A program made the translations under genes and the position numbers. The notes beneath the pieces are model-generated. The model searched no databases. It was given only the letters and a program-made list of their open reading frames with translations, and was not told the DNA's origin. Shown here piece by piece: positions 16,784-24,809 of a stretch of DNA of 64,000 bases (the stretch's first letter is position 1; every line of letters begins with the position of its first letter). The stretch spans positions 903,147-967,146 of the forward strand of contig NZ_LIPD01000003.1 of NCBI RefSeq assembly GCF_001905545.1. Direction: 5' to 3'. The DNA is from Streptomyces sp. CB02056 (GTDB lineage Bacteria > Actinomycetota > Actinomycetes > Streptomycetales > Streptomycetaceae).

Positions 16784-17236
16784 GTGACAGACTCCGCGAT
16801 CACCGACGGCAGCTACCTCGTCCGCAACGTCGGCAGCGGCCTGCTGCTGCGGGTCGCCGACGGCTCCCGGCGCAGCGGCGCCCGGATCGTCCTCGGCGCG
16901 GACGACGGCAGCGACGCCCGGCTCTGGCGCCTCACCGCCGTCCACCCGGGCGGCGCGCTGTTCCACATCGAGAACGTCGGCAGCGGGAAGCGCCTGGACG
17001 TCGCCGGCGCCTCGACGGAGGACGGCGTCCGGATCCAGCAGTGGTCGGCCAACGCCTTCGGCGCCCAGGAGTGGCTGCTGGAGGCCCACGTCGACGCCCC
17101 GGGCACCTACACGGTGACCAGCTTCATCAGCGGCAAGCCCCTGACGGCGGGCGACACCCCGGAGGCCGACGTCCACCAGCGGGAGGACGCCGACACCCCG
17201 GCGCAGTGGTGGCGCTTCGAGCGCCGGGAGGGCTGA
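16784..17236 (+). CDS. Ricin-type beta-trefoil lectin-domain protein
   Basis: The 150-residue protein is a single RICIN-like beta-trefoil. Its repeats contain the sugar-binding QxW-type elements: SGLLLRVADG...ARLWRL, SGKRLDVAGAS...IQQWSANAFGAQEWLLE and a weaker third repeat ending AQWWRFE. There is no signal peptide, so unlike most such domains it is probably cytoplasmic or fused by partners. GTG 16784 starts 40 bases after the tandem repeat. It is convergent with the phosphatase gene. The ligand is unknown. Confidence 0.8.
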   Translation: MTDSAITDGSYLVRNVGSGLLLRVADGSRRSGARIVLGADDGSDARLWRLTAVHPGGALFHIENVGSGKRLDVAGASTEDGVRIQQWSANAFGAQEWLLEAHVDAPGTYTVTSFISGKPLTAGDTPEADVHQREDADTPAQWWRFERREG

Positions 17237-17243
17237 CGGCCGG

Positions 17244-17939
17244 TCAGTCCGAGAGCTTGGCGCGGACGGCGTCGAGTTCGGCGTCCGTCGTGCCGTGGTG
17301 GCGCAGGTAGTCGGGGACGGTGCCGTGGTGGTCGTGGATCCAGGCCAGCGAGGAGGCGAGGTGCCCGGCGTCGACCGGGCGGGAGATCCGCTCGGTGCCG
17401 GTCTCGTCGACGTACGGGGTGGGGCCCTTGTCGAGGCCGAGGCCGACGTTGGAGCGCAGGAAGTCGGTGGTGATCTCGGCCTCGGAGGCGCCCAGCAGGG
17501 ACTGGAGGACGGCGATGGTCAGGCCGGTGCGGTCCTTGCCGACGGCGCAGTGGACGACGGCGGCCAGTGAGTCCGGCGCGGCGAGGCGGCGGACCACGGC
17601 GGCCAGCGAGGGGCCGGCCGTCTCGGCCATGAAGGGGTAGAGGGCCGCCTGGTCCTCGGGCCAGGGCCGGTCGACGTCCTTGCGGTCGGCGGGCAGGGTC
17701 GGCAGGTTGAGGGACTCGTGGTCGAGGCCGTGCCGCTGGTCCGGCCAGGTCCGCAGCTCGAACGCGCTGCGCAGGTCGAACACCGTCCGCAGGCCGAGCG
17801 CCTTGAGCCGCCGGGCGCCCTCCTCGGTGAGGGTGTGGAAGGACCCGGAGCGGTACAGCACGCCCCGGCGGAGGGCGCCGATCCCGCCCGCGTCACGGAA
17901 GTTGCGCACACCGGGGATGTCGATGAAGGCGTCGGTCAT
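17244..17939 (-). CDS. Tyrosine-protein phosphatase (dual-specificity-like, Y_phosphatase3)
   Basis: The 231-residue protein has the Cx5R active site HCAVGKDRTG with C131 as nucleophile and R137 as phosphate binder. The N-terminus GVRNFRDAGGIGALRRGVLYRSG is the hallmark of bacterial atypical tyrosine/lipid phosphatases related to MptpB. Substrates may be phosphotyrosine or phosphoinositides. It stops 8 bases from the lectin stop. ATG 17939 is preferred over an upstream GTG. Confidence 0.9.
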   Translation of the reverse strand: MTDAFIDIPGVRNFRDAGGIGALRRGVLYRSGSFHTLTEEGARRLKALGLRTVFDLRSAFELRTWPDQRHGLDHESLNLPTLPADRKDVDRPWPEDQAALYPFMAETAGPSLAAVVRRLAAPDSLAAVVHCAVGKDRTGLTIAVLQSLLGASEAEITTDFLRSNVGLGLDKGPTPYVDETGTERISRPVDAGHLASSLAWIHDHHGTVPDYLRHHGTTDAELDAVRAKLSD

Positions 17940-18051
17940 GGCCACCACCGTACGGGCGGGGGCGAACGGGCGGAAGGAAACCGGAGGGGGCCGCTCGGTG
18001 GCGGGACGACGCTGGCCGAAACCGGCCCCCTCCGGTACGGAACCGGGCTGT

Positions 18052-18813
18052 TCAGCGCCCGCCCGAGACCTCCAGGAACGCCCCCGTGGTGTACGAGGCC
18101 GCCGGGGAGAGCAGGAAGAGGACCGCCTCGGCGACCTCCTCCGGCTGCCCGCCGCGGCGCATCGGCAGGTTGGGCGCGACCCGGTCGACCCGGCCGGGCT
18201 CGCCGCCGAGCGCGTGGATGCCGGTGTGGATCAGCCCCGGTCGCACCGTGTTGACCCGGATGCCCTCGGCGGCGACCTCCAGGGCGAGGCCGCGGGTCAT
18301 CGAGTCCACCGCGCCCTTGGCGGCCGCGTAGTCGACGTACTCGTTCGGCGAGCCGATCCGGGAGGCCGCCGAGCCGACGTTGACGATGGCGCCGCCGCGC
18401 CCGCCGTGCCGGGTGGACATCCGGCGGACGGCCTGGGCCGCGCAGAGGAACGGGCCGGTGATGTTGGCGGCCCAGATCCGGTTCAGCCGGTCCTCGTCGA
18501 TCTCCTCCAGCCGGCACTGCTGCTCCAGCGTGCCGGCGTTGTTCACCAGCCCGGTGAGCGGGCCGAGTTCGGCGTCCACGGTGGTGAACAGCCGCTCCAC
18601 CCCGGCGGTGCGGCTGACATCGGCGCGGACCGCGAGGGCGGTGCCGCCGTCGGCCCGGATCTTCTCCACGACGGCGGCCGCGTTGGCCTCGTCCGTACGG
18701 TAGTTGACGCAGACCCGGTAGCCGCGGCGGGCGGCCAGCAGGGCGGTGGCGGCACCGATGCCGCGACTCGCGCCGGTGACGATCAGGACCTCATCGGTCG
18801 GGGTGGTCGACAT
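18052..18813 (-). CDS. SDR-family NAD(P)-dependent oxidoreductase
   Basis: The 253-residue classical short-chain dehydrogenase has the TGASRGIG cofactor loop near residue 14, NNAG near residue 92, and a Ser...YxxxK catalytic set (VGSAASRIG, then YAAAKGA). The PG motif RVNTVRPGLIHTGIH and the C-terminal SGGR ending are typical. The cofactor is probably NADP(H), given the Arg after the Gly loop. The substrate cannot be told. It is transcribed toward the phosphatase and divergent from the nucleotidyltransferase gene. Confidence 0.92.
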   Translation of the reverse strand: MSTTPTDEVLIVTGASRGIGAATALLAARRGYRVCVNYRTDEANAAAVVEKIRADGGTALAVRADVSRTAGVERLFTTVDAELGPLTGLVNNAGTLEQQCRLEEIDEDRLNRIWAANITGPFLCAAQAVRRMSTRHGGRGGAIVNVGSAASRIGSPNEYVDYAAAKGAVDSMTRGLALEVAAEGIRVNTVRPGLIHTGIHALGGEPGRVDRVAPNLPMRRGGQPEEVAEAVLFLLSPAASYTTGAFLEVSGGR

Positions 18814-19006
18814 GGCCCGTACGCTACCCGGCGGCCCGGCCGGGGACACCCGCCGCGGCCGCCCGCGGGGCCGCGATCCTCGGGGCCCGGTATCGGCGGC
18901 CGGGCCGGCGCCGGAGCGGAATTCGCTCGCCCGGCGCGGCCCGCTCCGGCGAGGATGCCCGGACGAGGATGCGGTGCCCGCCCGTCCGTACGAGAGGAGT
19001 CCGCCG

Positions 19007-19786
19007 ATGTCCGCCGTTCCCGCTGCTCCCGTCCCTCCGTCCGTCCCCGGCACGGTGCTGCTCTCCGGCATCGTCGGCTCCACCGCGTACGGCTTCGCCC
19101 ACGCCGGCTCCGACCTCGACCGGCTGGGCCTGTTCGCCACCCCCACCGAGGAGTTGCACGGCCTGCACCGCCCGGCCGAGTCCCAGGTGACCACCGCGCC
19201 GGACCTCACCCTGCACGAGGCCGCCAAGTGGTGCCGGCTGGCGCTGGGCTGCAACCCGACCGCCTCCGAGCTGGTCTGGCTGCCGGACGGGCTCTATGAG
19301 GTCCGCACCCCGCTCGGCGACGAACTGGTCGGCCTGCGCACGGCCTTCCTCAGCGCACCGGCCGTACGGAAGGCCTACCTCGGCTACGCCGACCAGCAGT
19401 TCCGCAAGCTGCTGACCCGCGACACCACCGACCCGGCCACCCGCCGCCGGGCCGCCAAGCACGCCCGGCACCTGGTCCGGCTGGTCGAGCAGGCCGTCCG
19501 CCTGCACGAGACCGGCCGCAACCCGATCCGGCTGCCCGACCCCGAACGCATCCGCGAACTGGGCGAACGCATCGCCGACCACCCCACCCTCGCGGAGGGC
19601 CTGCTGGCCGACGCTGCCGACCGCCTCGCCGGCCCCGGCGTGCTGCCCGCCGCGCCCAACCCGCGCCCCGTCGAGGCCTGGCTCCGCCGGGTCCGCGCCG
19701 CCCACTACACACCGCCTCAAGACCCGCTCCACAACCCCGGCACGCCCGCGCAATCCACTGGCGGAGCCCTGGGCCCCACCGGGTAG
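19007..19786 (+). CDS. Predicted nucleotidyltransferase-domain protein
   Basis: The 259-residue protein starts with a polymerase-beta-like minimal nucleotidyltransferase fold. It shows GIVGSTAYGFAHAGSDLDRLGLF, where GS and the D-x-D pair (GSDLD near residues 34-38) form the metal site. The rest is helical and Arg-rich. It resembles the uncharacterised predicted nucleotidyltransferases (COG3541 type). ATG 19007 follows a GAGAGGAG ribosome site. It ends 47 bases before tRNA-Lys on the same strand. Confidence 0.8.
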   Translation: MSAVPAAPVPPSVPGTVLLSGIVGSTAYGFAHAGSDLDRLGLFATPTEELHGLHRPAESQVTTAPDLTLHEAAKWCRLALGCNPTASELVWLPDGLYEVRTPLGDELVGLRTAFLSAPAVRKAYLGYADQQFRKLLTRDTTDPATRRRAAKHARHLVRLVEQAVRLHETGRNPIRLPDPERIRELGERIADHPTLAEGLLADAADRLAGPGVLPAAPNPRPVEAWLRRVRAAHYTPPQDPLHNPGTPAQSTGGALGPTG

Positions 19787-19833
19787 GATCGCCGTGGTCC
19801 TCCCACCCGGAACCCCGGGTGTTCCAGGGCCGC

Positions 19834-19906
19834 GGGGCGCTAGCTCAATTGGCAGAGCTGCGGACTTTTAATCCGTAGGTTCAGGGTTCGAGCCCCTGGC
19901 GCCCCA
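19834..19906 (+). tRNA. tRNA-Lys (anticodon TTT)
   Basis: This 73-base cloverleaf has acceptor stem GGGGCGC/GCGCCCC and anticodon stem CGGA/TCCG with loop CTTTTAA. The T loop is TTCGAGC. CCA is not encoded. A terminator follows after 7 bases. Confidence 0.97.
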
Positions 19907-19913
19907 CCGCACC

Positions 19914-19947
19914 GAGGCCGGATCGGGATGTTCTCCGATCCGGCCTC
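19914..19947 (+). terminator. Intrinsic terminator of tRNA-Lys
   Basis: Perfect 13-bp arms (19914-19926 and 19935-19947) with an 8-base loop directly follow the tRNA. Confidence 0.85.
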
Positions 19948-20451
19948 CGTCGTTCCCGGGCGTGGGCGTTCCGCCGCCCGGAGCCGCGCACCGTCACGGG
20001 CCGCGGCCGGTCCTGGCGGAAGCCGCCCGGGCCTGCCCCGCGTGCCCAACTCCGGTGCGTGCGAGGGCGTTGGGGTGCCTGGTCCGGGGGTGGGCCGATC
20101 CGCTGCCGTCCGCGGCCGGTGCGCGCCCCGCGGCCGGTGCCGATCGCGTGGCGCCCCCACCTGCCGTGCCGGTGGCTGGAATTCGGTGTGGACGCGGACC
20201 GGTGGAGTGGCATGGGTCACGTCGGAATCGGGCGTTTTCGACTGTTCTGCGGTGGTGTTGCCCGTCGGTCGGCGGGGTTGTCCGAGGGCCGAGGGTCGGT
20301 GATCGTGTCGGGCCTAAATATGATCGGAAGCCACGATCGTCGGTTAGTGGTGACGGTCGTATGTGCAACCTGGGAACGGTTCGGGCCGTCTCTCTGTGTG
20401 CGGTGCGCCGGATCGTCAGGGGCGTCGCTTCCGTCGGTGAAAGGTACGCGC
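19948..20451 (+). promoter_or_regulatory. 500-base gene-free region upstream of the LCP gene
   Basis: There is no convincing coding frame with proper third-position bias. Around 20301-20338 an inverted repeat GATCGTG/CACGATC encloses the AT-rich CTAAATATGAT, which may contain a -10 element for the LCP gene. The length implies a long leader or several promoters. Nothing else is recognisable. Confidence 0.35.
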
Positions 20452-22215
20452 ATGTCAGGTCGGAGGGGCGAGAGCCCGGCTCGGGGCGAGGACATGCCCA
20501 CGACGGAAGGTGCGGAGAGCCCAGTGCCCGGTCCGCGCAGCGGTGGCCGGGCGGAGGCCCGCCGTGCCGCGCAGGGCAAGGGTGGCGGTTCGGCCACCGC
20601 GGGTGCCGCGGCCGCCGCGGGCGGCGGCCGGGCCGCGGCGCGCAAGAGCGCCAAGCCCAAGAAGAACGTGAAGAAGATCGTCGCCTGGTCGACGGCGGGC
20701 GTGCTGGTGGTCATCGCCGGTGTCGGCGGCGCGATCTACCTCAAGCTGAACGCCAACATCAAGTCCTTCGACGCCGACGCCATAGCCCGCAACCGCCCCC
20801 CGGAGGCGAAGGCCGACGCGGACGGCAACAGGCCGGTCAACGTGCTGCTGATCGGCTCGGACAGCCGCGGCAAGAACAACTCCGACCTCGGCGGCGGCGC
20901 CGACGACGGCGGCGCCCGCTCGGACACCACGATCCTGCTGCACGTCTACGCCGACCACAAGCACGCCGTCGGCATCTCGATACCGCGCAACGCCAAGGTC
21001 GAGCTGCCGTCCTGCAAGCTGCCCAACGGCAAGTGGACCAAGGGCGGCAACACCGACCTGTTCAACGCCGCGTTCTCGATGGGCGGCAGCGACGACGGCA
21101 ACCCGGCCTGCACCCAGAACACGGTGGAGAAGCTCACCGGAATCCGCGTCGACCACACCCTGGTCGTCGACTTCAACGGCTTCGCCGCGATGACCAAGGC
21201 CGTGAACGGCGTGGACATCTGCCTGCCGAAGCCGATCTACGAGGGGGACATCAACCCCAACCTGAAGAGGAAGGGCGACCTCGTCCTCCCGCAGGGCAAG
21301 CAGACCGTCGAGGGCCAGCAGGCGCTCGACTACGTCCGGCTGCGGCACGGCATCGGCGACGGCTCGGACATCGGCCGGATGAAGCGCCAGCAGGCCTTCC
21401 TCGGCTCGCTCGCCACCAAGATCAAGAAGGAGGGGATGAACCCCACCACCCTCCTGCCGCTGGCCGACGCCGCGACCAAGTCGCTGGTCGTCGACCCGGG
21501 CCTGGACTCGGCCGACAAGCTTGCCTCCTTCGGCCTGTCGCTGAAGAACATCGACATGCACGACCTGAAGTTCGTGACGGCACCCTGGCGCTTCCGCACC
21601 CAGGACAAGGACCTCGACCTGGTCCAGCCGGACGCCAACAAGCTCTGGGAGACCCTCAAGGCCGACCAGACCATCGACGGCCAGAACGCCACCGGCCAGC
21701 AGCCGGACGCCCCGGCGGACGGCACCGGCCCGGCTCCGCAGCAGCCCGCCGCGCCCACCACCCCGGCCGCCCCGGCCGCGGACACGTCCAACTCGGCGAT
21801 CAGGGTGGCGGTCTACAACGGGACGATGACCAACGGCCTGGCCGGCAAGGCGACCGAACTGCTGAAGGGCGCCAAGTTCACCGCCAGCACGGCGGGCCAG
21901 GCGGCGAGCACCAAGTACAAGACCACCACGATCGAGTACGGCTCCGGGCAGAAGGCGAACGCCGAGAAGGTCGCCGCGCTGTTCCCCGGCGCCAGCCTGG
22001 AGTCCAGCACCGCCCGGGGCATCTCGGTGATCACCGGCCAGGACTTCGCGGCCGCGATGGGGATGTCGACCGGTGCCCCCGCCGGCGGCGGCGCGACGGC
22101 CGCCACCCCGGGTGTCCCGGCGCCCCCGCAGCCGCTGCCGACCACCATCACCAACGACGCCCGCTCGGCGGACGACGACATCTGCGCGAACACCAGTTAC
22201 GGCAGCGGCGGCTGA
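20452..22215 (+). CDS. LytR-CpsA-Psr (LCP) family cell-wall glycopolymer ligase
   Basis: The 587-residue membrane protein has a disordered cytoplasmic N-terminus with basic residues (residues 1-75), one membrane helix (about 77-97) and an LCP domain (about 120-330). Domain signatures are NVLLIGSDSRG, SDTTILLHV, SIPRN and DYVRLRHGIGDGSDIGRMKRQQ, including the Arg residues that bind the pyrophosphate of polyprenyl-linked polymers. After a Pro/Ala linker comes a LytR_C domain (about 445-540). LCP enzymes attach teichoic-acid-like polymers to peptidoglycan. ATG 20452 has GAAAGG upstream; ATG 20494 is a possible alternative. Confidence 0.93.
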   Translation: MSGRRGESPARGEDMPTTEGAESPVPGPRSGGRAEARRAAQGKGGGSATAGAAAAAGGGRAAARKSAKPKKNVKKIVAWSTAGVLVVIAGVGGAIYLKLNANIKSFDADAIARNRPPEAKADADGNRPVNVLLIGSDSRGKNNSDLGGGADDGGARSDTTILLHVYADHKHAVGISIPRNAKVELPSCKLPNGKWTKGGNTDLFNAAFSMGGSDDGNPACTQNTVEKLTGIRVDHTLVVDFNGFAAMTKAVNGVDICLPKPIYEGDINPNLKRKGDLVLPQGKQTVEGQQALDYVRLRHGIGDGSDIGRMKRQQAFLGSLATKIKKEGMNPTTLLPLADAATKSLVVDPGLDSADKLASFGLSLKNIDMHDLKFVTAPWRFRTQDKDLDLVQPDANKLWETLKADQTIDGQNATGQQPDAPADGTGPAPQQPAAPTTPAAPAADTSNSAIRVAVYNGTMTNGLAGKATELLKGAKFTASTAGQAASTKYKTTTIEYGSGQKANAEKVAALFPGASLESSTARGISVITGQDFAAAMGMSTGAPAGGGATAATPGVPAPPQPLPTTITNDARSADDDICANTSYGSGG

Positions 22216-22347
22216 CCGCACCGGAACGACCGCACCCACCGGAACGACGGGGACGACCCCCGGGCCGGCGCCCTCCGGGGCGCGCGGGCCCGGGGGTCGT
22301 GCCATGGTGGGCGTAAGGGAATCCGGCGGCCACCGAAAGGCGGACCC

Positions 22348-22839
22348 ATGCCCGAGATCGCCCTCCAGCTCGACATCGCCGCGCCCCGGGACGTGGTGCT
22401 CGCCGCACTCACCACGCACGACGGGCTGACCGCCTGGTGGACCACCGGCGTGGACCGGGACGGCGACGTCCTGCTGTTCGACTTCCCCGACGTCCCCGAG
22501 CCGTTCCGGCTGCGGGTGGAGCGGGCCGACCGGGACCGGGTGGTGTGGACCAACGCCGGGTCCTTCCCGCCGCACTGGGCCGGCACCTGGATCAGCTGGG
22601 AACTGTCCGACCAGCCCGTCGCCCCCGACGAGCCCACCGCCTCCGAGCCCGACCGGCCCGCCGCGCCCGGGCGCACCCGGCTGCTGTTCCGGCATGGCGG
22701 CTGGCAGCCGGGCAGCGAGGACGGCGTCCCGGCGGTGGCCGGCACCTGGGCCGAACTGCTGGTCCGGCTCAAGGACTACGCGCAGAGCGGCAAGGTGCAG
22801 CCGTACTTCGTCACCGGGCACCACCACGACGCCCCGTGA
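22348..22839 (+). CDS. SRPBCC/AHSA1-like domain protein
   Basis: The 163-residue START-like protein opens with IALQLDIAAPRDVVLAALTTHDGLTAWWT, the standard first strand and helix of AHSA1 proteins. It ends with the long helix GTWAELLVRLKDYAQSGK that closes the ligand cavity. A Pro/Asp-rich insertion lies near residues 92-112. The family binds hydrophobic ligands or acts as a co-chaperone, and the ligand here is unknown. It lies between the LCP and VOC genes with gaps of over 130 bases. Confidence 0.85.
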   Translation: MPEIALQLDIAAPRDVVLAALTTHDGLTAWWTTGVDRDGDVLLFDFPDVPEPFRLRVERADRDRVVWTNAGSFPPHWAGTWISWELSDQPVAPDEPTASEPDRPAAPGRTRLLFRHGGWQPGSEDGVPAVAGTWAELLVRLKDYAQSGKVQPYFVTGHHHDAP

Positions 22840-23101
22840 GCAGCCCGGGGAAGAGTTCGGTGAACAGCCCCGGTGAACAGCCCGTGAGCACCCCGCCCGA
22901 GCCCCGTGACGGTCCGGCCGCCGGTCGCCCGCCAGGGCGCCGTCCGGTGGCGGGATCGCGGCGGCGGACCGAAGGTGGCGGTGTACCGCCGTCGTCCCGG
23001 CCGGGCCGTACCCCCACCAGGCCCGGCCGGGACGAGGGCCCGACCGCTCCGACCGTCCCGACCACCACAGCCGGCCACCACCGCCTCCGGGAGGCCCAGC
23101 A

Positions 23102-23902
23102 ATGCCCGTAGTCACCGATCCGTACAAGCCCGGCACCCCGTGCTGGGTCGACCTGATGGCGAGCGACCAGCAGGCCGCGCTCGACTTCTACCGCGACCTG
23201 TTCGGCTGGCAGGGCGAGGTCGGCCCGGCCGAGTTCGGCGGCTACGCCGTGTGCATGCTCAACGGCCGGCCGGTCGCCGGGATCATGGCGCAGGCGGCGC
23301 CCGAGGGGCAGCCGACGCCGCCCGTCGCCTGGACCACCTACCTCGCCTCGGACGACGCCGACGCGGCCCGGGCGTCCATCACCGAGGCCGGCGGCACGGT
23401 CCTGTACGACCCGATGGACGTCGGCACGATCGGCCGGATGCTGGTCGCCGCCGACCCGACCGGCGCGGTGTTCGGGGTCTGGCAGGCGATGGACTTCATC
23501 GGCGCGGGCGTGGTCAACGAGCCCGGCGCACTGGTCTGGAACGAGCTCAACACCGCCGACACCGGCGCGGCCGGCCGCTTCTACCAGCCGGCCCTCGGGC
23601 TGCGCCCGGCCACCATCCAGGGCATGGACGGCTACTTCTCGCTCAACGTCGCCGACCGCACGGTGGGCGGCATGCAGGCGATCCCCGGCTACCTGGCGGC
23701 CGGCACGCCCTCGCACTGGATGACCTACTTCTCGGTGGACGGCGCCGACTCCACGGTGGACGCCCTGGTCAAGGCCGGCGGCTCGGTGATCCAGCCGGCC
23801 TTCGACATGCAGTCCGGCCGGATGGCGGTGGTCCAGGACCCGCAGGGCGCGGTCTTCGCGGTCATCGAGGCGCCCGAGGCGCAGATGCCCGACTCGCCGT
23901 AA
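23102..23902 (+). CDS. VOC family protein with two glyoxalase-like domains
   Basis: The 266-residue protein has tandem vicinal-oxygen-chelate modules (residues about 8-125 and 140-258). Each opens with the pattern PCWVDLMASDQQAALDFYRDLFGW or its counterpart LVWNELNTADTGAAGRFYQPALGL. It resembles the actinobacterial CFP32 (27-kDa antigen) glyoxalase-like family. Metal and substrate are not predictable. The 262 bases before it contain no gene, only a repetitive stretch with several GTGAACAGCCC-like copies near 22850-22890. Confidence 0.88.
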   Translation: MPVVTDPYKPGTPCWVDLMASDQQAALDFYRDLFGWQGEVGPAEFGGYAVCMLNGRPVAGIMAQAAPEGQPTPPVAWTTYLASDDADAARASITEAGGTVLYDPMDVGTIGRMLVAADPTGAVFGVWQAMDFIGAGVVNEPGALVWNELNTADTGAAGRFYQPALGLRPATIQGMDGYFSLNVADRTVGGMQAIPGYLAAGTPSHWMTYFSVDGADSTVDALVKAGGSVIQPAFDMQSGRMAVVQDPQGAVFAVIEAPEAQMPDSP

Positions 23903-24059
23903 CGCCGCCCCGGCGCCGTAACGCCGCCCTGGCGCCGTGACGCCGCCCCGCCCCGGTCCGGTCCGGCCCGGCCCCGCCCGGCAACCGGAAGCCGCCCTTC
24001 CCGCGACGCGCCGCCGGGAAATGGGCGGCTTCCCCCCGTTCCCGGGTAAGACTGCACCC

Positions 24060-24809
24060 ATGCTGGGGCTACCGGACGACATCCGTGCTTTCCTCTTCGA
24101 CCTCGACGGGGTGCTCACCCAGACCGCGAAGGTGCACGCCGCGGCCTGGAAGGACACCTTCGACGCCTTCCTGCGCGCCGAAGCCGCCCGCACCGGCGGC
24201 CAGTTCGTCCCCTTCGACGCCGTCACCGACTACGACACCTACGTGGACGGCCGCCCGCGCCTGGACGGCACCCGCGCGTTCCTGCGCAGCCGGGGCGTCG
24301 ACCTGCCCGAGGGCACCCCGGACGATCCGCCCAACTCCCCCACGGTGCAAGGGATCAGCCGGGCCAAGAACGACACCGTGCTGCGGCTGATCCGGGAGCA
24401 GGGCGTCCAGGCGTACCAGGGCTCGGTCGACTACGTGCACCGGCTGCGCGCGGCCGGGCTGCCCAGCGCCGTGGTCTCCTCCAGCGCCAACTGCCGGGAC
24501 GTGCTGCGGGCGGCCGGCATCGAGGAACTGTTCGAGGTGATCGTGGACGGCAACACCGCCAAGGCCGAGGGACTGCCCGGCAAGCCGGCCCCCGACACCT
24601 ACCTGTACGCCGCCCGCGCCCTCGGCGTCGAACCCGCCCACGCCGCGGTCTTCGAGGACGCGCTCGCCGGGGTCGCCTCCGGCCGGGCCGGCGGCTTCGG
24701 CGCGGTGGTCGGGGTGGACCGCACCGGCCAGGCCGCCGAACTGCGCCGGGACGGCGCCACCGTGGTCGTCCAGGACCTCTCCGAGCTCCTGGGGGAGGAG
24801 GAGGCATGA
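24060..24809 (+). CDS. Beta-phosphoglucomutase family HAD hydrolase
   Basis: The 249-residue HAD protein has motif I FDLDGVLTQ (nucleophile D in DxD), motif II VVSSSAN, motif III Lys in GLPGKPAPD and motif IV VFEDALAGV. The cap region resembles beta-phosphoglucomutases. Its stop overlaps the start of the GH65 gene (ATGA), and phosphorylase plus beta-phosphoglucomutase is a classical pair. The phosphorylase releases beta-glucose 1-phosphate, and this enzyme would convert it to glucose 6-phosphate. ATG 24060 begins at the conserved N-terminus. Confidence 0.9.
   Translation: MLGLPDDIRAFLFDLDGVLTQTAKVHAAAWKDTFDAFLRAEAARTGGQFVPFDAVTDYDTYVDGRPRLDGTRAFLRSRGVDLPEGTPDDPPNSPTVQGISRAKNDTVLRLIREQGVQAYQGSVDYVHRLRAAGLPSAVVSSSANCRDVLRAAGIEELFEVIVDGNTAKAEGLPGKPAPDTYLYAARALGVEPAHAAVFEDALAGVASGRAGGFGAVVGVDRTGQAAELRRDGATVVVQDLSELLGEEEA

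Noticed and set aside
22840..23101. A short gene between the SRPBCC and VOC genes
   Set aside because: Frames here are Pro/Arg/Gly-rich with no ribosome site; the stretch mainly holds repeats of GTGAACAGCCC type.
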